Assembly (NCBI GenBank): GCA_017479985.1
Contig: JAFVBL010000022.1
Location: 1-44,115, forward strand
DNA: 44,115 bases
Source: Alphaproteobacteria bacterium
Lineage (GTDB): Bacteria; Pseudomonadota; Alphaproteobacteria; RF32; CAG-239
Reading direction: 5' to 3'
Made by a program: the position numbers and the translations under genes. Every line of letters starts with the position of its first letter. The stretch's first letter is position 1. Shown piece by piece: positions 17,646-29,217 of the stretch. The notes under the pieces are model-generated. The model had not been told where the DNA came from, did no database searches, and was given only the letters and a program-made list of their open reading frames with translations.

Positions 17646-18880
17646 TATTTTAATTCCTCTGCCAAATCAGCCAATGCAATTATTTTTTGCTCACCGCTGT
17701 CCAAATCTTTAAGTGTCACCGCTTGTTTTGCCAACTCGTCGGAGCCGATAATCACTGCTTTATACGCATTAACTTTATTTGCTTTAATCATACGTTTTTT
17801 CATATTGCCGCTGTAACTTTGCTCAACCGAAAAACCGGCCAAACGCAACTTATATGCAATTTCAAGCACGGCATCAAAAGTATCTTCGCCGACCGGAATA
17901 ACAGCCACCGGACGCGGCAATGATACATCTTCTTCCAAAAGCATTGCCAAACGCTCCACACCGCAAGCCCAGCCGATACCTGCCACATCGCCGCCGCCCA
18001 TTTGTCCGACCAAGCCGTTGTAACGTCCGCCTGCCAATACCGTACCTTGCGCGCCGAGCTTATCGGTTGTCAGTTCAAACACCGTGTGCGAATAATAATC
18101 CAAACCGCGCACCAAACGATTGTTAACCCGATATTTAATGCCGAGTAAATCCAAACCGTGTAAAACATCGGCAAAAAACTTTCGTGAAGTGTCGTTCAAA
18201 CTGTCGGCATAAAGCGGCGCATTTTCAACCACCGATTTATCACATTCTTCTTTGGAATCCAAGACGCGCAGCGGATTTTTCTCCAACCGATTTTTGCTGT
18301 CGGCAGAGAGTTCATCATAATGTTCTTTTAAGTATGTCACCAGTTTCTCACGATACGCATCGCGACTTTCGGCATCGCCCAAAGAGTTAATCTCAACCGT
18401 TACCTGTCCGCTCAAGCCGAGTTTTTCCAAAAACTCATACGCCATTGCAATCACTTCAATATCGGCCTGAGGCGTTTCCACACCCAGCAATTCGACACCA
18501 AATTGCGTAAACTGGCGCTGACGTCCTTTTTGCGGTCGTTCATAACGAAACATCGGGCCGTTGTAATAAAACTTGACCGGCAGATTCTGCTGCATACCGT
18601 TTGAAACAAACGCACGTACCACGCCTGCCGTACCTTCCGGACGCAATGTCAGGCTTTCGCCGCCTTTATCTTCAAAACAATACATTTCTTTGGTTACAAT
18701 ATCCGATGTATCGCCCAAATTACGCGCAAACACTTCCGTAAACTCGAAAATCGGCGTTTCAATTTCTTCAAAGCCATACTTTTCCACTACCGCCGAGCCG
18801 ACACTCACAACTTTTTTCATCTTTCTTTTGGCGGCACCGTATAAGTCGTAGGTACCGCGCACACATTGCACTTTTTCCAT
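17645..18880 (-). CDS. hisS: Histidyl-tRNA synthetase
   Basis: A 411-residue class II synthetase. Motif 2 region ([25 protein letters not shown]), the histidine-specific [15 protein letters not shown] and the motif 3 segment [14 protein letters not shown] are all present, followed by the anticodon-binding domain. It charges tRNA-His. It sits between rodZ (2-base gap) and prfA (1-base overlap) on the minus strand. Confidence 0.97.
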   Translation of the reverse strand: MEKVQCVRGTYDLYGAAKRKMKKVVSVGSAVVEKYGFEEIETPIFEFTEVFARNLGDTSDIVTKEMYCFEDKGGESLTLRPEGTAGVVRAFVSNGMQQNLPVKFYYNGPMFRYERPQKGRQRQFTQFGVELLGVETPQADIEVIAMAYEFLEKLGLSGQVTVEINSLGDAESRDAYREKLVTYLKEHYDELSADSKNRLEKNPLRVLDSKEECDKSVVENAPLYADSLNDTSRKFFADVLHGLDLLGIKYRVNNRLVRGLDYYSHTVFELTTDKLGAQGTVLAGGRYNGLVGQMGGGDVAGIGWACGVERLAMLLEEDVSLPRPVAVIPVGEDTFDAVLEIAYKLRLAGFSVEQSYSGNMKKRMIKANKVNAYKAVIIGSDELAKQAVTLKDLDSGEQKIIALADLAEELK

Positions 18881-18882
18881 TT

Positions 18883-19791
18883 TTATTCCTGTTCTTCCTG
18901 AGGCATAAATTCATTTAAACTGACATTTTTGCGTTTCATTACCGATACGACCGGTACTTCTTCGCCGTTTACCAAAAACTTGACGTTATGCGGACGCCCG
19001 ACCGTAATACGCATACCTTTTTCATTCGGCACGGCATATTCAAACCCGTTGTCATAAACTTTTCCGACCAGCAAAATATTTTTATCCTGCTTCAGCTCCA
19101 ACCAAGTCGGACCGGTCACAACAATTTTCATCGGTGTTTCAACATTTTCCGCCACCGGTTCGGCGGCCGTTGCCTCGTCCGGATTTTCCGGCTGTTCCAC
19201 TGAGTCTGTATTATCTGACATTTCATCGGTATTTTGTTTTTCTTCTGCTTGCGAAGAATCCTGATTTTCATAATCCGACACTTCACCGTCTTTTTCGTCC
19301 TCGGCACGAATCTGCGACATTGCTTCTTCATCAAGTTCGCTGTCCACAATCACCGGCTCCGAAATAATATTTGCGGCATCATCGTGGAATTCTTCGACTT
19401 GCTCCGAAACAGGCATCACTGACCACGCAATAAACAAAGCCGCCAAACCGCATAAACCGATAAAAATGTGCTTAAAATGCGGTTTGGAAGTTTCCATATT
19501 TTCTTGTTTTAAGGTCTTTTTACCCTCATTTTCTTCAATCATATGTTGACGATACGATGAGATAATTCTGTCGCCGTTTAAGCCTAAATATTGCGCATAA
19601 CTTCTGATAAATCCGACTCCGTACGGCACCGGCGGAATTTGCTCATAGTTCATTTCCTCAATCGCGCTGATGTATGTTTTGCGTATACATAGTTCTGCGG
19701 CAACATCGGCAATGGTTTTGCCGCGTTTCAGACGTGCGTTTTTCAGCATTGTACCGACTGTCTGCGTTTCTTCTTTTATATCTTCTTCCAC
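18883..19791 (-). CDS. rodZ: RodZ-like cell-shape protein
   Basis: A 302-residue protein with the RodZ layout: an N-terminal helix-turn-helix (about 11-80, GTMLKNARLKRGKTIADVAAEL and IPPVPYGVGFIRSYAQYLGL), one transmembrane helix (about 107-127), a long acidic periplasmic linker rich in Glu, Asp and Gln, and a DUF4115-type beta domain at the end (MKIVVTGPTWLELKQD onward). RodZ links cytoplasmic MreB to the elongasome. No mre genes are in the window. It is the second gene of a ptsP-rodZ-hisS-prfA operon, 36 bases after ptsP. Confidence 0.88.
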   Translation of the reverse strand: MEEDIKEETQTVGTMLKNARLKRGKTIADVAAELCIRKTYISAIEEMNYEQIPPVPYGVGFIRSYAQYLGLNGDRIISSYRQHMIEENEGKKTLKQENMETSKPHFKHIFIGLCGLAALFIAWSVMPVSEQVEEFHDDAANIISEPVIVDSELDEEAMSQIRAEDEKDGEVSDYENQDSSQAEEKQNTDEMSDNTDSVEQPENPDEATAAEPVAENVETPMKIVVTGPTWLELKQDKNILLVGKVYDNGFEYAVPNEKGMRITVGRPHNVKFLVNGEEVPVVSVMKRKNVSLNEFMPQEEQE

Positions 19792-19827
19792 TTTTTTTCT
19801 CCTGAATTAGGGCTTATAACACAAAAA

Positions 19828-22044
19828 TCAACCGATTGCAATAGTATGATCATAGGCATACGCCATCAGCTGCGGACGAATACTTGTTTTAGGCGATTTT
19901 AAGAGCACGCGGACATAGTCTTCAACATCTTCCACCCGCATTGAACATATCATTTTTTTGACCTCGGCGTAACGGGCACCCGAAACAGACAAGTTGCGAT
20001 ACCCTAAGCCGATGAGCGCCATCGCCTCAAGCGGATTACTCGCCATTTCGCCGCAAACAGAGCAATAAACTTTATATTGCGCCGCTTTATCAACAATTTT
20101 TTTCATCAATTTCAAAAACGGCGCCGAAAGCACATCATACCTGTCGGTCAGGCGCGGATTACTTCTGTCACACGCAAAAACAAATTGATATAAATCATTG
20201 GTACCGACAGACACAAAATCAACCTCTTGCAAAAGTTCATCAAGCTGAAACAAAACCGACGGCACTTCAATCATAATTCCGACCTTAACGCTTTTAGCCG
20301 TAGGTTTTTGACGTTGTTTTTCGTGTTCGTATTCCAACATCAATGTTTCTTTTGCCTCCAAGAATTCCTGCAACGAAGATACCATCGGAAACATTACGTT
20401 CAATTCTTTACCGGCGGCGGCGCGCAGCATTGCGCGAATCTGCTGCCGCAACAAAGCACGTCTGTCAAGCGTAATACGAATCGAACGCCAACCGAGAGCC
20501 GGATTATCTTCTTTCATATCGCCCCAATAAGGCAGAAATTTATCCGAACCGACATCTAAGCTGCGAAAAATTATTTTTTTGCTGCCCATTGCATCAAATA
20601 ATTTTTTATATTGCCGTTCCTGACTGTCCACATCAGGCATTCTGTCGGAAGACATAAAGGTAATTTCCGTACGATACAAACCGATGCCGTTGCAATTTGT
20701 CGGCTTAATATACTGAAAGTCCAAATCCAAACCGTAGTTCATTGCCAAATTGATTTTTATATTATCTTTGGTTACGGTCGGAATATCTCTGATTTTTTCC
20801 AATTCGGCAAAGACTTTATGCAATCCGACCGATTTTTTCCTGTAGTCGGCAATCAATTTGTCCGACGGATGCGTATAAACCGTTGCGTCCGTACCGTTGA
20901 CGGCGATTATTTCGCCGGCTTTGATTTCTTTAATGATTCCGTGTATTTTGGCAATCACCGGTATATTAAGCGCCTTGGCCACAATAACAACGTGCATTGT
21001 CGGCGTACAGTCTTCAATCACAAGTCCGCGGATACTTTCGTAGTTATAATCCATCAAATCTGCCGGTCCCATTGTTTGGGCAACAATTATAATATCCTCG
21101 TCGGGCGCAACCTGCACGGTATCGTCATCACCGGCAATAAATGCCCGAAGTTTATCGGAAATATCACGCAAATCATACAAACGTTCTCTCAAATACGAAT
21201 CATTGGTTGCCGACAATTTGTTCCACATTTCTTCATAGACGTGTTCGACGGCCGCTTCTGCCGTATAGCCTTTTTCAATATCCGCATTGATTTTTTTGTA
21301 CCAGCCTTTATCGGTCGCAAACATTCGGTACGTTTCCATAATTTCGGTCGTGTTGCCGATATAATTGCCGGCCTGTTCGATTTTGGAATCAAAGTAGGCA
21401 ATCATACGTTCGCGTCCTTCCGCCAATTTTGATTTTTCCAATTCAATATTCTCGGCAAATATGCTGACCAAATCCCGATGGCGATGATGCAAAACAGCTT
21501 TGCCGACTCCGTATCCTTTATTCAAACTTGTGCCGCGCAGCATATCGCGCACAATCATACCCTTTTCCCGAATAATCTGATTGCGATACTGCGTAAAATC
21601 GTTATCTGTCAGCAAATCCGGCAAAGCCAACGCAAGCGTCTCGGCATATTCCGCACTTTTATCATCTATGGCTTCGGCATCTTTTTTAAACAAAACCAAA
21701 GCACCGATAACAATATTCAAACGCACAATCGGAATACTGACGGCAGACATATTTTGCGACGAATCGATTTCCGTCGTTGTTCGTTTGTTTGCTGCGCATC
21801 TGCCGATAAATCCTTCATTATACCGAATATTCGATTTATAGTTTTCGGCCTGCCACTCTGCCATCAGTTCCAAATAATTTTCATCAACCGTTGCATATAA
21901 AAGTGCCGAACGAGCGGAAGTTGCGTCCGTAAAAGACTTTAATATTTTCTGCAGCTTTTCGGACATAGGCTTCTGCTTTAAGAGTTCCGAACTGATAAGC
22001 CGCTGAATCGCCAAAGCCTCGCTGACCGCATCTGAAATTTGCAT
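19828..22044 (-). CDS. ptsP: PEP-protein phosphotransferase PtsP (EI-Ntr)
   Basis: A 738-residue enzyme I of the nitrogen PTS. An N-terminal GAF domain (about 25-150) is followed by the PEP-utilising domains. The phospho-histidine is H351. The loop before it reads DCTPTMH where the family usually has GGxTSH, so it is divergent but keeps the His. The PEP-binding barrel is well conserved: LDVGSDKFLPYWG, ENPALGWRSIR-type and CSVCGEMASNP. It should pass phosphate to NPr to signal carbon and nitrogen status. It is the first gene of the minus operon; a divergent cupin gene lies 85 bases upstream. Confidence 0.92.
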   Translation of the reverse strand: MQISDAVSEALAIQRLISSELLKQKPMSEKLQKILKSFTDATSARSALLYATVDENYLELMAEWQAENYKSNIRYNEGFIGRCAANKRTTTEIDSSQNMSAVSIPIVRLNIVIGALVLFKKDAEAIDDKSAEYAETLALALPDLLTDNDFTQYRNQIIREKGMIVRDMLRGTSLNKGYGVGKAVLHHRHRDLVSIFAENIELEKSKLAEGRERMIAYFDSKIEQAGNYIGNTTEIMETYRMFATDKGWYKKINADIEKGYTAEAAVEHVYEEMWNKLSATNDSYLRERLYDLRDISDKLRAFIAGDDDTVQVAPDEDIIIVAQTMGPADLMDYNYESIRGLVIEDCTPTMHVVIVAKALNIPVIAKIHGIIKEIKAGEIIAVNGTDATVYTHPSDKLIADYRKKSVGLHKVFAELEKIRDIPTVTKDNIKINLAMNYGLDLDFQYIKPTNCNGIGLYRTEITFMSSDRMPDVDSQERQYKKLFDAMGSKKIIFRSLDVGSDKFLPYWGDMKEDNPALGWRSIRITLDRRALLRQQIRAMLRAAAGKELNVMFPMVSSLQEFLEAKETLMLEYEHEKQRQKPTAKSVKVGIMIEVPSVLFQLDELLQEVDFVSVGTNDLYQFVFACDRSNPRLTDRYDVLSAPFLKLMKKIVDKAAQYKVYCSVCGEMASNPLEAMALIGLGYRNLSVSGARYAEVKKMICSMRVEDVEDYVRVLLKSPKTSIRPQLMAYAYDHTIAIG

Positions 22045-22129
22045 TGAATTACCCGTAAATTGTTATTGCAATATTATGGTTATTGATATACCAGAAATTA
22101 TTTTATGTAAACTAAAAAAGGAGTTTGAT

Positions 22130-22495
22130 ATGACAAATAATTACGCGCGCGGGCAACACGATACACGCCCGTGGGGAACTTGGGAAGTTATTGATTGCGG
22201 CGAAGGATTTTGCGTTAAGCGCATTACGGTTAATGCCGGCGGAATTCTATCCCTGCAGTTACACCATTACCGTGCCGAACATTGGATTATCGTTGCCGGA
22301 ACGGCTACAATCATTCTCGGTGAACGCCAACTCGAGAAAAAGCAAAGCGAATCCGTATACATTCCGGTTGAAACCAAGCACAGGATTCAAAATAACACCG
22401 ATGCGCCGCTGATTTTTATTGAAGTTCAAACCGGCGAAAATCTTGATGAAAATGATATTGTACGTTTTGAAGATAAATACGGACGTGCAAAATAA
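22130..22495 (+). CDS. MPI type II-like cupin (mannose-6-phosphate isomerase domain)
   Basis: A 121-residue stand-alone cupin matching the C-terminal isomerase domain of bifunctional GMP/PMI proteins: RPWGTWEVID, KRITVNAGGILSLQLHHYRAEHWIIVAGTA and a late EVQTGENLDENDIVRFEDKYGR. The metal-binding histidines are in LHHYRAEHW (44-52). It probably interconverts mannose-6-phosphate and fructose-6-phosphate; the nucleotidyltransferase half is absent here. The ATG at 22130 has AGGAG before it; upstream in-frame codons lack a ribosome site. Confidence 0.85.
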   Translation: MTNNYARGQHDTRPWGTWEVIDCGEGFCVKRITVNAGGILSLQLHHYRAEHWIIVAGTATIILGERQLEKKQSESVYIPVETKHRIQNNTDAPLIFIEVQTGENLDENDIVRFEDKYGRAK

Positions 22496-22587
22496 TAGTT
22501 GTGCATAACTCTCTTGATAACTTAAGAATCCTCTTGAACTTTCTTAAAGGTTAATGAATCCTTAACAAAGTTTACGGAGGATTTTTT

Positions 22588-23004
22588 ATGCCGAATTTTA
22601 ATGAAACGGACTTTCTTGTTGCACAAACCGACGATATTATGGTTTCGGCTTATCCCGAGCAATTGGATTGTGCCGACAATAATTTTGAGCTGTGGGCATA
22701 TTGTCTGCGCATTGAAAATAATTCTGATGAGCGAATCCGCATCTTACGCAAGGATTTCTGCATTACCGACAGCTATGGCAACAATCACTATGAGCTGAGT
22801 GAAGGTTTTAACGGTGAACTGCCCGATGTTGAAGCCGGCGAATATTTTGAATACGACGACACCGCCGTCATTAAAGGACGTGCCGCCGTATTATACGGTT
22901 TTTGTATTGCGCAAAAAGAAGACGGTACGATTTTTAAAATTGCCTTGCCGCTGATGCAATTAAGCACTGCGAATCCGCGACCGGATAAATATGCGCTGAA
23001 CTGA
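22588..23004 (+). CDS. apaG: ApaG-family protein
   Basis: A 138-residue beta-sandwich protein with the ApaG/DUF525 pattern: VSAYPEQLD, YCLRIENNSDERIRILRKDFCITDSYGN, EGFNGELPDVEAGEYFEYDDTA, then YGFCIAQKEDGTIFKIALPLMQL. It is more diverged than typical ApaG, where the signature reads GVVGEQP. The function of ApaG is not settled, with links to Co/Mg phenotypes and nucleotides. A GGAGG ribosome site supports the start. It ends 2 bases from the end of the convergent lipoprotein gene. Confidence 0.75.
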   Translation: MPNFNETDFLVAQTDDIMVSAYPEQLDCADNNFELWAYCLRIENNSDERIRILRKDFCITDSYGNNHYELSEGFNGELPDVEAGEYFEYDDTAVIKGRAAVLYGFCIAQKEDGTIFKIALPLMQLSTANPRPDKYALN

Positions 23005-23006
23005 TT

Positions 23007-23615
23007 TTAATATGTGCTGACGGTGTTGTTGCCTTTGATATACATATTCAAAGATTGGTTGATATTCTTTTCCATACTTTCATCAAATGCTTGGAACAAG
23101 TTGACCACCATTTCATTCCAATGTTGTTCTTTGTCTTCAATGCTTGTATCGACAGACATTGTTAAGTCGCGCCACGCCTCAACACCGGTGCTGGCAGAAG
23201 ATTTATTGTCGATAATTCTGAGCAAAACTTTAAGACTGGCGTGATCTTGTATACGGTCTTTGAGCAAAAGCTGTTCGGACTTCTCTTCCGTTTCGGTCAC
23301 ACTGGCATCTTGAATAATAAATTCTGCCGTACAATCAGAAGAAAAATCTGCCGCTTCCAAACGTTCTTTTGCCCAAGTTTTTGCTGTTTTTTCAATAGAA
23401 ACCGGAAACAGATGTTCAATATTCGGACGCGTAAACGACGGTGTGAATTCGGACTTGACTTCTATTGTTTTGACCATCAGCGGAATCGGAGCCTTATTGT
23501 CAAAATGCAAATCACTGTACCGCTCCGGCGCCGCCGTATTGTTATTCATTGTCGAACAAGCATTTAAGAGCAGAGCCAAAACGCCCAAACCGATTGTTTT
23601 TACAAATGTATTCAT
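23007..23615 (-). CDS. Lipoprotein, unknown
   Basis: A 202-residue protein with a lipoprotein signal MNTFVKTIGLGVLALLLNAC, lipobox LNAC with Cys20. The mature part has alternating strands and ends in an amphipathic helix (NEMVVNLFQAFDESMEKNINQSLNMY). The layout resembles small periplasmic lipoproteins of the YajG/DUF4136 type, but I cannot assign one. The start at 23615 is chosen over a codon 16 residues upstream because GAGGTGAC lies just before it and it gives a clean signal peptide. Confidence 0.65.
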   Translation of the reverse strand: MNTFVKTIGLGVLALLLNACSTMNNNTAAPERYSDLHFDNKAPIPLMVKTIEVKSEFTPSFTRPNIEHLFPVSIEKTAKTWAKERLEAADFSSDCTAEFIIQDASVTETEEKSEQLLLKDRIQDHASLKVLLRIIDNKSSASTGVEAWRDLTMSVDTSIEDKEQHWNEMVVNLFQAFDESMEKNINQSLNMYIKGNNTVSTY

Positions 23616-23745
23616 TTTCGTCACCTCATAAATTGAACATATTGTATTCAGCATACACGGCAAAGTTTAAGATATATTTAATAAGACAAAATCCCGACAG
23701 ACGCAAAAAAGAATAAAATTCCGTTCATAACTTTAATTTTATTCT

Positions 23746-23773
23746 TTGTAAATTTTCGGCTTTGCGCTATATT
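23746..23773 (+). promoter_or_regulatory. Putative gyrB promoter
   Basis: TTGTAA (23746-23751), a 16-base spacer and TATATT (23768-23773), ending 37 bases before the gyrB start. Confidence 0.45.
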
Positions 23774-23798
23774 TTATGCATTGTTTAATACGATTTGA

Positions 23799-26252
<2,454 letters not shown>

Positions 26253-26278
26253 CAGTCGTTTAAACTCCGTAAAATATG

Positions 26279-26312
26279 AAAGACACGTCGTTTGACGTGT
26301 CTTTGTTTGTTT
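26279..26312 (+). terminator. Intrinsic terminator of gyrB
   Basis: AAAGACACGTC (26279-26289) and GACGTGTCTTT (26294-26304) form a perfect 11-base stem with a GTTT loop and T-rich tail. Confidence 0.85.
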
Positions 26313-26374
26313 TATTGACAAAATCGCAAAAATGATGTAATCTTATTTTATAAAAGCTAATGAGGAGCAAAATT

Positions 26375-27364
26375 ATGGCAGAACAGCCGAAAAATCAAGA
26401 TTTAATCAAGCGGGTAAACAAGGTAAGAGATAAATTGTCTTCTGAAAAGAAGGAATCGTCATCGCGTATACTTTCGCCGACAGAAAAACAAAATGATTCC
26501 GATACAAAAATGACGGAAAATGAGAAATCTGCGCAAATACGGCGTCAAAGCCTGCTCCGCAGAGCTGTATCTGTCAGCCGGCAAAACGGCTCGACGGTTT
26601 TAAGCGTTGATGAATTATGCAAACAAATGGTTAAAGTTTCAAGACAACCCTTCTTTCAGTCGATTTACTATGAATATACTAAGGCACAACGCAGAACATT
26701 CGGACAACCGGTTAAAGCCGATTATGAGGGACACACTTTTGTAATTGATGAAAATTCGGGTTTGGCAAAAGCCCTGTCAGCGTGGAAAGAACAGGCTTGC
26801 ACACCTTGGTTGGAAGAACGCTTTTCTCCGGAATTTTTAGCAAAAATGATGGAACAATCGGCAAAATATACAAAGATTCGAGATTCATCAGATTCTTATC
26901 AGGAAGCTGCCGTTGCGGAACTCTTGGTTACAAAATATCCGGAACACGCCGACAAGCTGACAATGTTACAATTATTGAATGCTTATGAAAAAAGCGGAAA
27001 ACAAAATGCAGATACCATAGGTAATGTTCTTCGTAACAGTGCAGAAAAATATGTATATAATGTTGAAGAAACATTTCCGCAGACCTTAGAAAATGTAGTG
27101 ACACTAAATATGAATAAAGATAAATTGGCATCTGTTCTGGTTTCAAATGAAGACCGGTTCAGTCTTGCACTGCGTATTGCCTATACCGAGCTAAAAATGC
27201 TCAAAGAACTTAAACCGGAAGATTTGCGACATTATCCGGATTCCATAATTGCAGAGGGTTTAAAAATTGCCGATAAGCATATAGACGCCGGTGATTTCGG
27301 AAAAATGTTTACGGCAGAAGTTAAAAACAGATTGGCAAGAGGTAATATCTTTGATCCGAGATAA
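26375..27364 (+). CDS. Unknown protein, mostly helical, soluble
   Basis: A 329-residue protein with no signal peptide or membrane segment. Residues 1-60 are charged and probably disordered (KNQDLIKRVNKVRDKLSSEKK); the rest is predominantly helical. I recognise no family or catalytic motif. The ATG at 26375 follows a GAGGAG ribosome site; an ATG five codons upstream overlaps that site and is rejected. A second unrecognised gene follows after 38 bases, and both are bracketed by terminators, so they form a likely two-gene unit. Confidence 0.6.
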   Translation: MAEQPKNQDLIKRVNKVRDKLSSEKKESSSRILSPTEKQNDSDTKMTENEKSAQIRRQSLLRRAVSVSRQNGSTVLSVDELCKQMVKVSRQPFFQSIYYEYTKAQRRTFGQPVKADYEGHTFVIDENSGLAKALSAWKEQACTPWLEERFSPEFLAKMMEQSAKYTKIRDSSDSYQEAAVAELLVTKYPEHADKLTMLQLLNAYEKSGKQNADTIGNVLRNSAEKYVYNVEETFPQTLENVVTLNMNKDKLASVLVSNEDRFSLALRIAYTELKMLKELKPEDLRHYPDSIIAEGLKIADKHIDAGDFGKMFTAEVKNRLARGNIFDPR

Positions 27365-27402
27365 TTCAACAACCGTACTTATAAACAAAAAGGAGTTTTT
27401 TA

Positions 27403-28086
27403 ATGAAAAATGAAACAGACTTACAAGCGGAATCGGAATTGTCCGAAGAAGAAAAACTAAAGGCAGAAGAAAAAAGGAGAAAAGAACAGGAAGAAAAAAG
27501 CAAAGCCTCTTCTCTTGCTGTCAATACAAATGATTCCGGAAACTCCTTTTACAGCGGTGATAATTTTAAGATAACCTGCCATCCGAATCCTGACGGCTCA
27601 TACTCGGGTTTTGCCTCTGACGGACGCCGTTTACACGGGAAAAATTTTGAAGAAATAAATAATCAAGCTTGTCAGATTCTGAAACAACGCGCTCTGGATA
27701 AAGGTGAAGAACCGGGTGTCAAATATTCAGGCAATCCGCCTAACCAACGTAAAGCAGAAATTTTCTGCCGCAATGCGATTGTAAAATTTGGTATGGTTAT
27801 TCGCGCATCATCGGATATGCCTCAGGATTCGGCGTTTTGGAAAGATTTACAAGCAAACTATTTACAAAACGGCGGCAAACCGGAAGAATGGGAGCGTATG
27901 ACACGCTTTATACCGGATAATCTGATGGGACGCACACCGGAAAAATCAGCAGAAAATGTTGCTCTGATTGAAAAAATGGACCGACTGAAAAATCAGAAGA
28001 AAACAAACATTCAAACCGCACAACATCAAAACACAAACGGAAATGTTTTTAAATTGATTCAAGACAGCGGCGGACGCCCTCTTTGA
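27403..28086 (+). CDS. Unknown protein with charged N-terminal helix
   Basis: A 227-residue soluble protein. Residues about 8-35 are an extremely charged Glu/Lys helix. A segment around 48-80 (FKITCHPNPDGSYSGFASDGRRLHG) looks like a small beta unit, followed by a helical domain with two cysteines. No known family recognised. An AGGAG ribosome site precedes the ATG. It is the second gene of a unit with the 26375 gene and is followed by a strong terminator. Confidence 0.6.
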   Translation: MKNETDLQAESELSEEEKLKAEEKRRKEQEEKSKASSLAVNTNDSGNSFYSGDNFKITCHPNPDGSYSGFASDGRRLHGKNFEEINNQACQILKQRALDKGEEPGVKYSGNPPNQRKAEIFCRNAIVKFGMVIRASSDMPQDSAFWKDLQANYLQNGGKPEEWERMTRFIPDNLMGRTPEKSAENVALIEKMDRLKNQKKTNIQTAQHQNTNGNVFKLIQDSGGRPL

Positions 28087-28101
28087 AAAGCTCTACAAAA
28101 T

Positions 28102-28141
28102 AAAAACTCCTTTCGATAATTTTGCTTCGAGAGGAGTTTTT
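28102..28141 (+). terminator. Intrinsic terminator after the unknown two-gene unit
   Basis: AAAAACTCCT and AGGAGTTTTT form the outer stem, with an inner TCGA pairing, followed by T residues. It may also serve the convergent gene at 28169. Confidence 0.8.
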
Positions 28142-28168
28142 ATTAAATTAAGCCTAGGTTATCCGGTG

Positions 28169-28468
28169 CTAAGCAAATTTCAGATTCCACCTGCGTTGCA
28201 GCACATTATGATATACCGGATCACACCATTCTTCGCCGTATCCGTCAACATACAGCTCATCACCGGGTTTCAGCTTTTTTGCCAGTTCATACTTCTGCCG
28301 CTGATATTCACCCGAACCGTATGGTACCTCCAACTGAAATGTTTTGCGTTTGCCATCAAAAATGCTTTTCCGATGATACCGCACTTCACAAACAACCGCT
28401 ACCGGTGTTACATTTGTTTTGACCACCACCGCCTGAAACATCGGGGCTCCTGCTTCAATTTCTGCCAT
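28169..28468 (-). CDS. Small unknown protein
   Basis: A 99-residue soluble protein of alternating beta strands (MFQAVVVKTNVTPVAVVCEVRYHRKSI, then PGDELYVDGYGEEW) that could be a small barrel; EAGAPMFQAVVVK is its start. No family recognised. The first ATG is at 28468; an earlier TTG at 28501 would add 11 residues. Neither has a convincing ribosome site, so the start is uncertain. It lies just downstream of the restriction-modification pair in the same direction. Confidence 0.45.
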   Translation of the reverse strand: MAEIEAGAPMFQAVVVKTNVTPVAVVCEVRYHRKSIFDGKRKTFQLEVPYGSGEYQRQKYELAKKLKPGDELYVDGYGEEWCDPVYHNVLQRRWNLKFA

Positions 28469-28548
28469 AATTGTATTTTTTAAGGGTTCATAATTATTCA
28501 AATTGCAGACTTAGGCTAACATTACTCACCTGTTTTGTCAACAAGAAA

Positions 28549-29217
28549 TTATTCAGTACATAAATTCAAATAATTATATTTGCTGCGATACTCATCTAAC
28601 GATAAAAAACACTTATCACTGATAAACTGTAATTGTCTAGATTTTAGAGAGAGTATATTACGAACTTCCCTCTTACTTTTATTCACACATATAATATCAA
28701 ATCCATAATCAATGATAAGTTGCTTCAATCCTATTGTTTGCGTACTTCTGACACCGCCTGAACCTTGTAAAAATTTTGTTACTTTCTGTTCTAAAAATTC
28801 ACCGATATATTTGTTTTGACCATAACAGACAAATAATAGGTCACTGGCATTTTTCCAAACTGCAAGACCTAAAAAAACTTGTTTTCCCTTGAAGCACTCT
28901 GCTTTTTCTAAAGTTGTATCATTAAATGTTGCTCCCCAAGAAGTAGAGGCAAAACTTGCAGATTTTACTTCCAAGAATATATTATCCTTAAAATTTAATT
29001 TACAATCAAAGCCGTGCTTTTCTGTATTAACAAGTTCGTACCCTAAATAGTAACCGGCAATGGAATCTCGCAATTCGTTAATAAAAGTGTCTGTATCTTC
29101 TTTATGATATTTTTTTTGAACTTTAGTAACTTCTTCCAGTACTTCGTGCCCTTCAATAAGAAAACTTGTATCAATTTTCTTAAATTTTCCTTTATTTAAT
29201 AAAGTAATTCCGACCAT
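28549..29217 (-). CDS. Putative type II restriction endonuclease
   Basis: A 222-residue protein without a signal peptide. A PD-(D/E)xK-like nuclease core can be read: D71 in GFDCKL and E83-V-K85 in FLEVKSAS, preceded by a helix with an acidic residue (INELRDSIAGYYLGYEL). It starts in a one-base overlap with the stop of a DNA adenine methyltransferase, the classic coupling of a restriction-modification pair. The base composition is more AT-rich than its neighbours, as expected for an acquired cassette. I could not place it in a named endonuclease family; recognition sequence unknown. Confidence 0.65.
   Translation of the reverse strand: MVGITLLNKGKFKKIDTSFLIEGHEVLEEVTKVQKKYHKEDTDTFINELRDSIAGYYLGYELVNTEKHGFDCKLNFKDNIFLEVKSASFASTSWGATFNDTTLEKAECFKGKQVFLGLAVWKNASDLLFVCYGQNKYIGEFLEQKVTKFLQGSGGVRSTQTIGLKQLIIDYGFDIICVNKSKREVRNILSLKSRQLQFISDKCFLSLDEYRSKYNYLNLCTE

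Noticed and set aside
20611..21432. Plus-strand 273-codon frame inside ptsP
   Set aside because: Antisense shadow; the ptsP frame carries all conserved motifs.
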